Shown here one piece after another: positions 1 to 12,377 of a stretch of 64,000 nucleotides of DNA (its first letter is position 1; every line of letters starts with the position of its first letter). The stretch covers positions 480,833 through 544,832 of the forward strand of contig MARA01000028.1 of the NCBI GenBank assembly GCA_001792895.1, written 5' to 3'. Origin of the DNA: Lentinus brumalis (Eukaryota > Basidiomycota > Agaricomycetes > Polyporales > Polyporaceae). A program made the translations under genes and the position numbers. The notes below the pieces were generated by a model that worked only from the letters and a program-made list of their open reading frames with translations, had not been told where the DNA came from and searched no databases.

Positions 1-110
1 CGCACGCATTATCCCTTGGCTCACTCGAAGGCATTTAAAGCGCATCGCTCTCTTTGCATACACCAACTTCACCTGTGACCTCAGCCGTGTTGGGTGCCAG
101 ATCCGGCACC

Positions 111-2478
111 ATGCTACTCCTTCGCTGCCTTCTATCATCTCTGCCCATCACTATCACATGCGCTCTCGGTGCCCCTTTCAACCCTACAGGTCTACCTTCC
201 GTCAAGCTTGATGAGGCTATGGTGTATGGCGTGCGCGACGGCACGACCAACTCATTCCTAGGCATTCCGTATGCTCAGCCTCCGTGAGTCGATCATCCGG
301 CCGTATCGCAGATGGGCCTAACTCGGAAAATCTGCCTACAACAGAGTCAACAGCCGCCGACTGGCACCTCCCGAACCCGTTGCACCGTACACGGGTATCG
401 TGAATGCGTCTGCCTGGGGAAACCAGTGCTTGAATGCGCTCACTCTGGGAACTTTCGCGCTCCCGTCCTGGACGACGCCGGAGATGCAACAATATATATC
501 CATCTTCAATTCGCTGGAACCTGCTCCTTTCGACGAGGACTGTACGTCCACTTGCGTTCCTCGTCTGGTGTGGCTCTGACAATGATGCAGGCTTGAATCT
601 AAACGTCATCACTCCGGCGAACGTGAGCGCGGGCCAGAAGCTTCCGGTTGTCGCGGTACGTGCGAGATCGTTTGTTGCGTACTACACCCGGGTGATGACT
701 CGTACCCATGCAGTATATTTTCTTCAGTAGGACGCCCGATCGCAATCCGCGTCGTGTCCAGGCTGACGATACGTTTTAGGCGGCTTCGACTTCAGTGGCA
801 GCTCGAAGTGGGTGTACGCGTCCCTCTAATATTGACGATACTCTGACCTCAGATACCAGTGTCGACGGAAGAGTTATGGTGAACAGATCAATTGAGATCG
901 GCGAACCGATCATCTGGGTGTCCATGAACTACCGGTATGTACTCCGTGAGTTGTTATTCGCGTGCTTCACTTATTGCGATGGCCCTACAGATTGGGTCGT
1001 GTGTATCGTTTCGTTTGCAAATGCCCCGGTCAGCACATTGAACAGACTTTACTCTCTAGCATATGGATTCCTGCCGGGCAAGGCCGTTAAAGATGCAAAG
1101 GCAGGAAATTTGGGCCTTCGAGATCGTAAGTACAGGCAAGCTCAGTCTCAATAACCTCCTCGTCCTCATACGGGAAGTTGATCAGAACGACTCGCTCTGA
1201 GCTGGATTCAAAGGTATATCTCCTCATTCGGAGGCGACCCCAGCAGAGTGACCTTGTAAGTTGCGTTTGTTATTCTGCACTATGCTGATCGTACCGACCG
1301 TGACGTCATCTTTCCTCCAGGCTTGGTCTCAGCGCGGGCGCAGCCTCCGCAAGTCTGCAAGCCGTAGCCAACGGCGGTCACGCTGAAGGCCTGTTCTCCG
1401 GTGTATGGGCCGAGTCCGGGGCTCTCCAGCACCTGCAGTGGATCGACGCACCAGCCGGACAAGCTATCTATGACGAGTTCGTATCCGCGCTGAACTGCTC
1501 CAATGCAACGGACTCGCTTGCGTGTCTGCGGGAGGTACCCAGCGAGACCTTCCAATCCGTGGTGGGCACTTCTGGTGGCGCCTTCTGGTCGCTGACTGCC
1601 GACGGCGACTTCCTTCAAGACCTACCACAACAGGCTCTCGTCAAGGGCAAGGTCGCGCCGGTATCTATGGTGACAGGTGAGTTGATTCGAGTGTTTTCGG
1701 AAGAGTCTCTGGTGACACTCGCAATCAAGGTATCGCGGAGGATGATGGCACCATTGCCACGATAACATTCCCCGATGGCGCGTGAGTCCTCCCCTTCGGA
1801 GGCTTAACACCCATCTAATTCGCTGTCCCTTCCACAGGAACGACACTATCCTAGCGGCGTACATCCAGGGAGTGTATCCAAGCATCTCCGAAGCGAATCT
1901 GACTCGATTACTTGATCTCTACCCGGATGACCCTCCGGCCGGTTCGCCATACGGTACAGGTTACAAATACCAGCTCGCACAGGGTTACAAGAGAATTGGA
2001 TCCCTCGCAGGGGACATGGGCTTTGACTCGAATCACCGCCTACTTGCGAACCACTTATCGCCGAGGCAAGACCTATGGTCCTACTGTTCGTCCGTTCTGT
2101 TATTCATGTGCAACACCTCGCTCAAAGCTCCACCAGACTACCAACGTAACTTCATCGACGACTTTGGAGTGGTGAGTTCCCCCCCTCATATTGACGCGAG
2201 GGAAGTGCGCACGCTTACCTCGCCCACGCTCGCCATTGCAGACACACGGTACAGAAATACCGAACATGTACGGTGGCGGCGACATGGCGGACATGCTCAT
2301 CCATTTCACCAACTTCGGCGATCCGAACGGCCGCCATCCCAGCACGTACTGGCCCCGGTACAGTCCCGAGGAGCCCGTCATGCTGACCTTTCACGGCAAT
2401 GACTCCCTCGGGTACAAGGCTGACAACTACCGGGCTGAGCAGATTGACTTCATCAACTCCCTGAATATTGAACCATGA
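111..2478 (+). CDS. secreted type-B carboxylesterase / lipase
   Basis: An alpha/beta-hydrolase expected to hydrolyse carboxylic esters outside the cell. I chose the ATG at 111 because it opens a hydrophobic signal peptide (MLLLRCLLSSLPITIT) just before the mature start; an upstream ATG at 54 is in frame but adds a non-hydrophobic leader. About ten short introns give, in order, FLGIPYAQPP, EDCLNLNVITP (the conserved Cys near the N-terminus), GGFDFSG (oxyanion region), NLGLRDQ, then FGGDPSRVTLGLSAGA with the nucleophile Ser. The family consensus here is GESAG; this protein has GLSAG. AEDDGT and GVTHGTEIP follow, giving the expected catalytic acid region and His. The protein ends in FINSLNIEP, TGA at 2476. 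Exon junctions were inferred by eye and the stretch around 2040-2150 fits the family poorly, so one junction or a base may be wrong there. Substrate cannot be deduced. Confidence 0.88.
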
Positions 2479-2926
2479 TTGTTGTCCCATTCGTGCCTAG
2501 TTTCCTTCTGCGCAGCTGTGCAACTCTTGTACTCAGTCATACAGTATATCGATGCAGGATCTGCGTTCCCGCTTCTGTGACGGATCCGCGTCCACAATCT
2601 AAGTAAACTAGCCGTCACCTATGTAGACCTTCCATACCACAGCCGCACCGTGCCCCACAATCATACACAAGCTGTATTCGCAGTGTGATCCGCACTCCCG
2701 CATCTTCTGGTGGTATTGAATCCATGCGCTCGCAATAAGTTAGCATTAAAGAAAAGAAGATGGTTGAAACAAAACCATACACGTCGATGTTGCTACAACC
2801 ACACTGCACTAGGACGGTCCATATCCGCGAACCAAGGGACGATATAGCTATGAATCTCACGACTCCGTAGAACAACATGCCAACGACATACATGCACTGC
2901 TACACGACACCTACGCCAACCCAAAC
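2479..2926. other. convergent 3' intergenic region
   Basis: This 450-bp gap separates the convergent ends of the carboxylesterase (+) and the membrane-protein gene (-). It is AT-richer than the flanking exons. I see no coding pattern, repeat or RNA gene in it. Confidence 0.6.
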
Positions 2927-5900
2927 CTACGCGATGTGGATAACCTCATCATTAGCACTCGCAGCAGCAGCCAGCTTCCCCTCCCGCGCAATGTGCCCAA
3001 GCTCGACCTTCACACTGTCGCGCGTAAACGCAGTACGGTGCGCAGACGACACTGAGCGCATCGGTGCACTCCCGACGCTCTTCATGCGCACGAGTCTCGG
3101 GCCCTCCTCCGCCCCGCGCTTGACGAGCGACGCCGCGCGCGCCACCTCGACCTCGCCCGAGATGAAGCTGTCGTCCTCCTCTGGGGACATGGGCACGTCC
3201 GCGAGCTCCGCGCTGTGCGTGCGCCGGGAGGCAGCAACCATGACGCCCCTGTGCGGGGCGGACATGGGCGTCGGGAGCGACTGGACAGCGACGTCCTCGT
3301 CGATGACCTGCTCGATCTCGATGCTCCTCGTCCGCTCGTCATAGAGGCCCGCAGTCATCACCGGCGCGGGCTTGCGCTTGACGGACGGGATGCGTGCGAC
3401 AGGCTCTGGAGTTGGCGCGGGCGCGGGTGAAGGCAGCGCAGGTTCCGGGGACTCCGCGACGGGCTCGTCGACACCCTCTGCGATGAACTCCGCCCGGGGA
3501 ACCTCGTGCGAGAGCATGCTGCGGCGAATGGGACCAGTAGCGAAGGGCCTTGCTGGTATGCCAGGGAACTGGAGTGCGAGCTCATGCACCGCGGATGCAG
3601 TCGTTACCGACGACACACCTCGGTCCTTGCGGCTCATGGCGGCGAAGCGGGCAGCGGCCGCGGACCCAGGAGTCTCAGCCTCCCAGCTGATGCTTGTGGC
3701 GCTGGTGGGGCCGATCGCATGGAACGACGTGGCGGAGACTGGCTCCTCGTCGTAGCTGATGGTGCTTGCACGGGGCTGGACAAACGATGCGACACTTGCA
3801 CGGGGCTCGCCGAAGCTGACTGCGCTATCGCGGGGGTCCTGTACGGGTGAGTCGACACTCCAACGGCGGTCGTAGCTCGCAACGCTGTCTACCCGGCCGG
3901 CCTCGCGGCTCAACACCGAATCGCGCAGGGAGGGTTGACGGACAGAACGCGTCGAAGGTGCACGGGCGACTCGGACGGACGAGGGAAGCCCTCCGGGGTT
4001 CCGAGCAGCCCCATAGGCTGGTAGACGCGTGAAGGACGCGGAGACGCGGCCGGCCGGGTGCTGCTGTGCGGCTTCGAAGCCTCCAGGCAGCGACTTCGCA
4101 CGGTGTTGTGGGTCGCGGAAGGGATCATGGATGAGGTCGAGGAACTCAAGGCTAGAAAAGCGGCGGAGCTCGAGGACGGGTAGACGGTCGTGGCGGATAT
4201 GGACAGTCACGCGCTGGCGGGCATCATTGGGGGCGCGGGGGAAGCGAGGAATACGTGGAACGGCCGCAGGAACATCATTTCCCCTTGCTTCTTCCTGGAC
4301 GTCCTCGTATTCATCGACCTCGCTCCTTGCGTACGGCCAGGAGTTGCGCTTGACCGATCCAAAGGAAGACGCAGATTCGCGCATGCCCCTGCGGCCGAGC
4401 GACGGATGGGAGGTGAGGTTGAAGGTGATACTGGGAGACTTGCGTGCGTTGAGCAGGCCAGGCGTCGCACGCTCCTCGTCAATCGAGGCGAGTTTGCGGT
4501 CGCGACGCATCCACGATGGGTCACCGACCCGTATGACCGAGTTGCGCTTCTCGTCGAACGGATTCTGCTGTTCTGAGAAATCGTGGCCGCCGACATGGCG
4601 GAAGGTGCTGAAGCGCGGGTTGGTGATCATTGCGCGGAGCGCGGACTTGCGGCGCTTCCGCGCCTCGCCGGGGCTGTAGAGCTGGAAGTCCTCGACGGTG
4701 TCGACGCCCTTCACCATGCCGATAATGAGGCAGCCGTGCCCGAGGAGGCGGAGGAGACGACGAGTGAAGGCGATGCCGAAGCCTCCGGATGCGAATCCGA
4801 TGACCGTCTCGATGGCACCGAGCTTCGTCCCGGCAACGATCCAGCCGAGGCCGCGGAAGAGATGCGCCTCCATCTCCTTCTCGCTCTGTGAGGTCTCAAG
4901 AGAGCGCTGGTGCGAGAGAGCCTTCATGAGGCGGTAGAACGCGACGCAGAAGTTGGCTGCCTGGAAGGCAGTGAGAAGAACGAGTGTCACGCTGCTGAGG
5001 AACATCTGTGTGACTGAGTCCGTGAAGCCGACTCCGAGCACGAGAGGCGTGCCGTCAACACCGCCGAAGCTGCCTGTAAAGACGTGAGTATACGTTTCGT
5101 AAGCCATAGAAGAGCACACTCACGATATGTGATGCCAATGAATGAACCGAGCTCGTTCATCAAGATGATGAGAGGGATGAAAGCGAGGAGGACATATCTC
5201 GCGAGGTTTTGGAAGCGAGCCGGGAGGGCGGGGATGAGCTCCGTTGTTGTCAGGAGGTAGAGTGCGAAGGTGTAGAGGAAGAGTGGGATGAATGACGCGA
5301 CGCCTGTAGTCGCACAATAAGTTGACATCTGGGAGGACTTCAAGGACCACAGCACTGACCGACGATGATGTCGAGCGATCTGAACGAGTCTAGGGAGTTC
5401 CCAATGGTAGGAAGGGAGTGCGTGAGGAGGTCGAGTACCGCTAGGAAGAAGTACACGAATACTTCGGATGCGAGAAAGACATGTTTCCTGTGAAGTTTGG
5501 ACCCATCAATACCCAGATCCCAGAGTATGACGGAAATTGACTCGTATGAAGGGGAATATGAGGATTATGAATGTGAAGAGACTGCACTCTCTTAAGAAAC
5601 ACACTGTGCGCCATAACGCGCGATCGGGGTGAGACATTGAGCCGGGCGTACCTCCGTCCCTCCGTCCCAAGATCTCGCGTACATCCCACAGCCAACCTTC
5701 CACGGGCTGACCTCTCCTGCTCTCCGCACAGTCCATGCCTCCCATTCCGGTCCAGACACTGCTGCCCAAACGCGTCTCCGCCACCGTGAACAAAGAGAGT
5801 GCCACTCACTTGTCAGAACCACGCTTGACCCACAATAAGACGATCGCGAAGATAATTTCGAAACCGGGCGGGAGCAAGAGAATACCAGCCTCGAGCCTAG

Positions 5901-5952
5901 TGAGGGACTGACAGCGGAGGATAGGAGCGACGGAGAGACAGATTTCGCCCAT
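2927..5952 (-). CDS. polytopic membrane protein with long disordered C-terminal tail
   Basis: Function unknown. The start at 5952 opens MGEICLSVAPILRC followed by a first membrane span (LLPPGFEIIFAIVLLW). After a roughly 320-bp intron come spans around VFVYFFLAVLDLL, FIPLFLYTFALYLL and YVLLAFIPLIILMNEL, a loop, and spans around VTLVLLTAFQAANF and the Gly-rich ETVIGFASGGFGIAF, giving about seven helices. The long final exon (to 2927) encodes several hundred residues rich in Ser, Arg, Pro and Ala with many RxxS-type sites, probably a cytosolic regulatory tail. Introns inferred: about 5490-5806, a short one near 5300-5355, and one near 5066-5127, all with GT..AG ends. I recognise the N-terminus as resembling membrane proteins common in Agaricomycetes but know no assigned function. 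Confidence 0.75.
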
Positions 5953-7035
5953 GGAACCAGAGTGTGCTTGGGAGTCCTAGGGAAGAGCAAGGTGCATTTC
6001 AAGCGTGACCGGACCAGCAGCAACGAGGGCGACGCCTAGAGAAGAAAAGAACGGAATGCAGACTGGCTGCGAGGAAAGGGCGACGCCTGCACCGAGGGGG
6101 AAATGAAAGGAGCGATGGCCGTGAAAGCGTGAAAGGACACCCGGGAAGGGCGATAACAACAAGGGGCCGAGTGCACGCCCCGATATTGTGCGGGTGGCTG
6201 GCCCTCCTGATGGCGAACACACGGTAGCACGACGATGGCAACACGCCCCGGGCTGTGTCTCCGATGGCGACGTCCTCCCGTCGTCACGGTAATATACAGC
6301 GCTTGCCCGTTCCGACCGCCCAGAACCTTTCAATTATAGGCCTTCCCGCCGTTTTTGCTCCTGCCTGATGTCGCGGTCCCGTACAGTCTGCGCGCATGTC
6401 GAGATGCGCAGCGTGAGGGCGACGGACATGGTACGAACTTTCTCAGTGTCCAGACGCCCTTCAAGATAGAACTCACACCATGATCCCGTCGCGAATAGAC
6501 CGCTGCAAAGCGGATCACCCAGAACAATCGTCCGTTCGTCATGCCCGCCATGTCCGGTCCTTGATCCAAGCTGCTTTGAAGTCGAACGGGTCTTGTCCGC
6601 GCCAAGACATAGAGGAAGGCCCGTTGAACTCACCGACGACCGTGCCCATAAGCATACTCAGAAGTGGCCCAGGGGCCAGAGATTTCGTCTTCTCAATGTT
6701 CGCATGAATTTGAATGTTCGCAGCTCCGAAGGGAGAATGATGGAAAGAACCAGAGTTGATCTGCTCGGAGTCGGAACACTCATCGCCATCTAACATTCGA
6801 GCTCAGCCGCGCTCAGCAATGCTCCGCCTCAAATTTAGCCGGGCTCCGACAGAGTGTGGTCACCCCGGTTTGCACTCAGACAGCTCCGACATCTCAAGTT
6901 GCGAAGTGCTCGCCATAGCGGTGAACGTGAATAGCGCCACGATACAAGTGCAAAGGTTCGTGTATTCTTCTGGAGTATCGAACATGATCATGAACTGTTC
7001 GTAGGACAGACTACCTAGGTCGGGCGAACCGCATG
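5953..7035. other. intergenic region; 3' part belongs to the GH128 duplication
   Basis: The left part is the presumed promoter of the divergently placed membrane-protein gene. The right part (from about 6830) is the 3' flank of GH128 copy 1 and is repeated downstream of copy 2 at about 8800. No gene is supported here. Confidence 0.5.
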
Positions 7036-7992
7036 TTACGCGCCTATGTACTGCTCACCGAGTGCGTTGATATGACCCGACGAGTCCACCAGGTCAATCT
7101 GCACTTGTATCAGCACGGTATACAATGCAACGGATGCAAGCGCAAGGGGGCTTACCGGACTGCTGCCTGCAAATACTCCGAACCAAGCATAGCGCTCAAT
7201 GTAACTCTGGCTATCGAAGAACGCCTGGATCGTCTGCATGAAGCTCGCGACCGCAGAGGCAGAGCACCCGCTCCCACTGTTGGGGTCCTGCAGGACCACA
7301 ATCAAGATTCAGATGAGGCGCAACCGTCTCTCGCCTCGCGTACGTACCGCGCAGGTCCACTCCGTCACCCAGATCGGCTTCCCGGGGAAGACATCATGGT
7401 ATTCCTGGACAGCAGCTATGACGTCCGACGCGCTCGTGCCAAACTGATGGATAGCGATGAAGTCAACAGTGCACCCTGTGCAGATCTGTACGAACTGCTG
7501 CAGCCACTGCAAGCCGCTAGAGCTCGAGCTCGGAGCCGGGGAGCCGAGGAGGACACCCTGCGCTTTGAGCGGCTGGATGTGCTGCTGCCACAGCGCCGCC
7601 GCGGCCTGCGGGGACAAATTCGCTTGACTGGGCTCGTTGGGCTCGTTAAAGCCGAGGACGTGCGTGACGCCTTGGTTCTGTATGACGCTATTGATGCTGC
7701 TGTCCCACTGGGCAGCTTGCGATGCGCCGAAGAGCAGGGGGACGAACTCGGCGGAGGTGGACACGGAGGAGATGCCGAACGTATAGTACCTGCGGCGCAG
7801 TCGCGGGATTCAGCTCCTGGCATTCTTATCACAGCGAGTTGGGAGGCATACGTACCAAGTAACCTTGCCCGTGGTGAGGAACTGGCTTATGTCGAAATTG
7901 GGCGTCGTCCAGGGCAGCCCCGCCTTCTGGGCACCGACAATGGACGGGAGGATGGCGAGGCAGGCGACGAGTGCGGCGGCGAGGCTGAACAT
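7036..7992 (-). CDS. GH128 family secreted glucanase-like protein (copy 1)
   Basis: A small secreted enzyme resembling the Asl1-like GH128 family, whose characterised members act on beta-1,3-glucan. The ATG at 7992 begins a signal peptide (MFSLAAALVACLAILP) with cleavage near IVGA-QKAGLPW. Four exons: the first intron follows GKVTW, the second follows TEWTCA, the third precedes IDLVDSSG; all have GT..AG ends and the same positions as copies 2 and 3. The family signature GFNEPNE (acid/base Glu) and WVTEW (nucleophile Glu) are both intact. Cys pairs around CTGC probably form a disulfide. The protein ends LGEQYIGA. Length of about 255 residues is normal for short GH128. It is the tandem neighbour of copy 2 and probably acts on the fungus's own wall or on other fungal glucan; that role is inference. 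Confidence 0.9.
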
Positions 7993-8057
7993 GGCGTTAC
8001 TGTGGACGTCCTGAAGAGTTCGAAAGACGATCGGGGGCCCTACGTTACGTCGCATAC

Positions 8058-8077
8058 TGTCCACCTCTTATAGCGCG
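8058..8077 (-). promoter_or_regulatory. TATA-type core promoter of GH128 copy 1
   Basis: Read on the minus strand this is CGCTATAAGAGGTGGAC, about 75 bp upstream of the ATG. The same CTATAAGAGGT occurs upstream of copies 2 and 3, so the core promoter is conserved across the family. Confidence 0.6.
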
Positions 8078-8963
8078 GCCTCTGGCGTCGATAGACATAC
8101 CTAACCCGCTGTAGCCACCAACATGGAGTCTTTTGAATACACCTATGCTGCACAGTCCTTTGACGTAGAGCGCGAGGTTTGAATGGATGCCGTGGATCCG
8201 ATGGGGGATAACATAAGGGGACGCCTTGTGCTTTCTTTACGTCAGGCTCACTGCGGTCACCCAGAAGGTGAGGGAGATCAGCGTATGACTTCGCTGTCCA
8301 GAGAGGATCCTCTGTTCGTACCTGACCGAGCCGTTACCGAAGGCTTCGTTCTCACCCGGAGCGCGGAAATAGTATTGAGTTGTACCTTGCACATGGCCAC
8401 AGGCAGGTGAAGTCGGATGACAGGTTCTGATGTTCACAGCCAACTCAAGTGTAAAGTGGTTAACTTCAGAAAGTAAATGGCGCTACGCCGGGTGATGGGA
8501 CGAGGAGCCTTTCAACTCCACCGACAATGATTAACGTCGACAAGTGCTTCAGAGCGGGCTTAACCAACGGCTCCCGAGAGGCGCATGGATTTACGAGACG
8601 TACTTACTTACCAGCGGAGTCAATCAGGTCTCCCCGTTATCATGCGGGTACTCCGGCAGGTCCTCAAGCGGCGCAGTGAACGTTTGAACCCTCGCTCTAC
8701 GGACATATTTCCAGACTACAGACCCATATCGCCTTGCACGCAGGCAGTCATGACGCACACGAGATGATTGCGACATGGGCGGCCACTTTGCTCAGCCGCC
8801 AGGCTCCGACAGAGTCTTGTCACCCAGGTCTGGACTCAGACAGCTCCGACGTCTCAACTTGAGAATCGATATCGACACTACGATACTTGAAGTGCACAGT
8901 GGAGTATAAACACGGTCATGACCCGTTCGTAGAACAGACTGCTTAGGTCGAGCACGTCGTATG

Positions 8964-9920
8964 TTACGCGCCAATGTATTGCTTTCCGAGTGCGTTGATA
9001 CGGCCCGACGAGTCCACCAGGTCGATCTGCGCCTGTATCAGCAAGGCACGCAATGCAACAAATGCAGATGCCAGCGCAAGCGAGCTTACCGGACTGGTGT
9101 TCGGGAATACTCCGAACCAAGCATAGCGCTCAATGTAACTCTGACTGTCGAAGAACGCCTGGATCGTCTTCATGAAGCTTGAAGCCGCAGAGGCAGAGCA
9201 CGGGCCTTTTCCGCTATTGAAGTCCTGCAGAAGCAAAATCATGGTCAATGTAAGGCTGGACGGTTTCTCGCACCGCGTACGTACCTCGCAGGCCCACTCC
9301 GTCACCCAGATCGGCTTCCCGGGGAATGCATTGTGGTACTGCTGTATAGCAGCTTTGAAGTTCGACGTGCTCGTGTCGTACTGATGAACAGCGATGAAGT
9401 CCACATTGCACCCGCTGCAGGCCTGTATGAACTGCTGGAGCCACTGCACGCCGTTACCACGAGGGCTCGGAGCCGGGGAGCCGAGGAGGACACCCTGCGC
9501 CTTGAGCGGCTGGATGTGCTGCTTCCACAGCGCCGCCGCGGCCTGCGGGGACAAATTCGCTTGAGTGTCCTCGTTGGGCTCATTGAAGCCGAGGACGTGC
9601 TTGACGCCGTGGTTCTTGATGACGCTCTTGATGTTGCTGTCCCACTGGGCGGCTTGCGATGAGCCGAAGAGCATGGGGACGAACTCGGCGGAGGTGGACA
9701 CGGTGGAGATGCCGTACGTGTAGTACCTGCGGCGCAGTCGCGGGATTCAGTTCCTGATATCACGGCGGGCCGAGGGACATGCATACCATTTAACCTTGCC
9801 CGTGGTGAGGAACTGGCCTATGTTGAAAGCGGGCGTCGTCCAGGGCAGGCCCGCCTTCTGGGCCCCGACGATGCACGGGACGATGGCGAGGAAGGCGACG
9901 ATTGCGGCGGCGCTGAACAT
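8964..9920 (-). CDS. GH128 family secreted glucanase-like protein (copy 2)
   Basis: Tandem duplicate of copy 1 with the same four-exon layout. The ATG at 9920 starts a signal peptide (MFSAAAIVAFLAIVP) followed by GAQKAGLPW. Both catalytic signatures are kept (GFNEPNE and WVTEW). Differences from copy 1 include CSGCNVDF for CTGCTVDF, ACE for TCA at the second exon end, and KGPCSAS for SGCSAS. The C-terminus is LGKQYIGA. Reading straight through the last two introns also gives an open frame, but the splice sites match copies 1 and 3, so I prefer the spliced form of about 255 residues. The duplicated 5' flank suggests similar regulation to copy 1. Confidence 0.9.
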
Positions 9921-9988
9921 GGCGTAACTGTGGAAGTTCTGAAGGGCTCGAAAGACAATCGAGGGACCTACGTTACGTCGTAACCACT

Positions 9989-10008
9989 GTCCACCTCTTA
10001 TAGCGCGG
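9989..10008 (-). promoter_or_regulatory. TATA-type core promoter of GH128 copy 2
   Basis: The minus strand reads CGCTATAAGAGGTGGAC, the same as copy 1, about 80 bp upstream of the ATG at 9920. Confidence 0.6.
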
Positions 10009-10560
10009 TTTAGCGTCAACAGGCATTCCTAATTCGCTGTAGCCTCCTCCCACCAACATGGGGTTCTCAAAAACCGCCTATGCTGGACAGCCCTTGACGT
10101 AGAGCGAGACGCTTCAATGGCGCCGCGGACCCGAAGGGGCAAAACACAAGGCGAACACAAGGCGAAGCATTATGCTTTCTTTGCAGCAGACTCACTGCGG
10201 TCGCCCAGAAAGTGAGGGATATCAGCGTATGACTTCGCTGTCCAGCGAGAAACCTCTGTTCGTACCTGATCGGAGATGTTACGGAGAGCTGCGTTCTCAC
10301 CGGGCGCGGGATGACAGTATTGATTTGTAGCAGCCTGACGTTGACGTGATGCAGAAGAACGTTACCTTGCACAAGCAGGCGGAGTCGGATACTTAACTGG
10401 GGCCGGGAATCCACGTCCCTAGCCAACTCAAGTGGTTAAGTTCAGAAAGCGACTGGCGCCACGGCGATGGGACGGGGTCCGGGCTCACGGGGCGCCTTGA
10501 AACTCCACCTGCAATGAAATAACGTCGACGACTAGTTCAGGCCCCAGAGAGTGCTTCTAT

Positions 10561-11855
10561 CCTTGATGTCTGGTGTTGTTCTGCTTGCAGCATGTGTCCT
10601 TCAATGTGCGCGCCGAGTATTGTTGTAAGTAACCTGCCGACAGGTGGAAAGGAACGGACGACGTATGTATACGCACTTTGACGACTTATAATCGAAATTG
10701 ATGTGCTGACAGTCCCCGAGGCCGAACTCCGTCTTGATTGAGTTGGTACTGTCCCGCTGTCCGGTAGGACAAACACTTTCCTCCGCGAGATGATGACCTT
10801 GATGAAGTACCTAGGCAGGGGTCGCGTCAACTAAGTGAGCTCGACGGGCACAAGACGGAGTCAACCTTGGCCGGTCGCCACGCATCTGAGCTTGACGTTC
10901 ATGCCATGGTAGCTCTAGCTTAGCTGTTTCTGCACGCTTGCCGCATGTCCCCAGGCACAGCCAGCTCGTTTGACAGGGACAGGAATTGAAGATGCTGCCC
11001 GCCGGTGCACGCTCGCCGCTCAGTACCCGTTGTTTTTGAGAAACAGAGTCACGTACGCACCTATACTGCCCAATCTATTCCCTCATGCGCCAGCTTCTTC
11101 CCGTCCCAGACGCGCAGCCTTGACAATGCCAACCTTGAGACTTGTGTGCGACTGCGCGTGCACGCGCGAGGTGGAGCGCACCTGGTCGGCGACTATCAGG
11201 ATATGCAGGACGAAACGATCCTCTCCGTCGAGCAATGACGCTGGGAGGTATGTAGTAGATGCGCGTTGCATGAGTGTTGACACGACCCGTATTGTCAAGG
11301 CCAAGTGAGTTTCGTGAGGAGAGTGGAGGTCGTCCATGCATGGTAGTCTAAGCGCTCGGAGTTTGGCCTTCACTGTCCAGCGCTGTCCGAGTCGTCGAGC
11401 GGTCACTGTACGTGCATCTTTTGACTTGACAATTGACCGCTAAACTCGTGCTGATTTCATTTAAATTGATGTGCTTCGTAGAACTCTGGATCTTTGATAT
11501 TCTGATTCACCTCACCCTCGCCGCATCCTCGAGCTCGAGGTAGTCGACTCTTCTAGCTCCCTGTCACGGTTATAATCAGTTGCAAGGGGAAATGCACTGT
11601 CCACAGCCGCGCCACAGTCTCCGGATGCTATGAGCTTCGGTAACCCGCAACGCGACGCAACATCGTGCAGTCAAAATCACCCTGCACCAACGGATCAAAT
11701 CATGCCTGTACATACAGATGATCAAGGCGACTGGCACGAAGCCAACCTGAGATCGCCGGCGCAACCACAGCGAGATATCGACTCCCCGCCAATCCTCCGG
11801 AGCGCAGAGCAACGTTACCGGGGTGATATCACTCGCGGAGGCGTCACATCATCAC
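10561..11855. other. intergenic region, no gene supported
   Basis: Short open frames exist on both strands, but none shows splice-linked coding structure or a recognisable domain. I see nothing definite. Confidence 0.5.
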
Positions 11856-12352
11856 CTACAGGCTACGGGGCCTTCTCCCACCGTCGCGGCACGACTTCCG
11901 CCTCCTCCTCTCCAGCAGCACCTCCTTGAGATGCCGCTCCGCGTCCGCAAACTCGGAAGCGTTGCGATTCTCGAGCGCGTCGGGGTCCCTTCGGAGAGCG
12001 GCATCCGCTCGGGCGGGGTACGGCGGTCGCACGGAGCGTCCGCGATGGATGTCGTCGAAGAGCATGCCGCAGTCGTCGTCGTGCCGTGCGAGGCGGACGA
12101 CCCGTCCCATTGCCAGCGTAAGATGCAAAGCAACGGAGCGCCTGGCAATTGGTCTGGAGGCCACTGCCCGAGAAACGTCTCCTGGTGTTTGTGCAGGGCG
12201 CGGTAACCCCGCTCGCGGCCCTGGATAGCGACCGGGTTGCTGATCGGCTTGCCAGCCACCGTGCACGGAACATATGTCTCCCGAATATTGGTTTTCAGGT
12301 GCGAGCGTTCACGGCGAAGTGCTGGCGGACGCGCCGAGCACGGACATGACAC
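11856..12352 (-). pseudogene. hypothetical protein, frame-disrupted
   Basis: Two good coding-like stretches on the minus strand lie in different frames with no plausible intron between them. The first includes NIRETYVPCTVAGKP and GYRALHKHQETFLGQWP. The second includes MGRVVRLARHDDDCGMLFDD, HRGRSVRPPYPA and a basic, helical C-terminus ending ERRRRK. The switch is near 12230 and needs one added base. I do not recognise the family. It could be an intact gene with an assembly deletion or a decaying gene. Its 5' end is not defined. Confidence 0.4.
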
Positions 12353-12377
12353 GGAAGTCGTTGAGCTCCTATGCCTT

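Larger units (their letters stand above)
6830..10560. repeat. tandem segmental duplication of a GH128 gene (two units of about 1.75 kb)
   Basis: Unit 1 is about 6830-8570 and unit 2 about 8800-10560. They align through the 3' flank (shared GGCTCCGACAGAGT and ACTCAGACAGCTCCGAC), the whole gene, the core promoter and several hundred bases of 5' flank (shared CAGCGTATGACTTCGCTGTC). Unit 2 is diverged by scattered substitutions and small indels, so the duplication is not very recent. Boundaries were judged by eye. Confidence 0.85.

Noticed and set aside
3000..5000. Long open frames on the plus strand across the membrane-protein tail, one of about 216 codons
   Set aside because: They are shadows of a GC-rich, Arg/Ser-biased exon on the minus strand and have no start context, introns or domains.
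7033..8073. A 346-codon plus-strand frame over GH128 copy 1
   Set aside because: It is antisense to a gene with conserved catalytic motifs and matching introns in three copies. The frame survives only because of codon bias.
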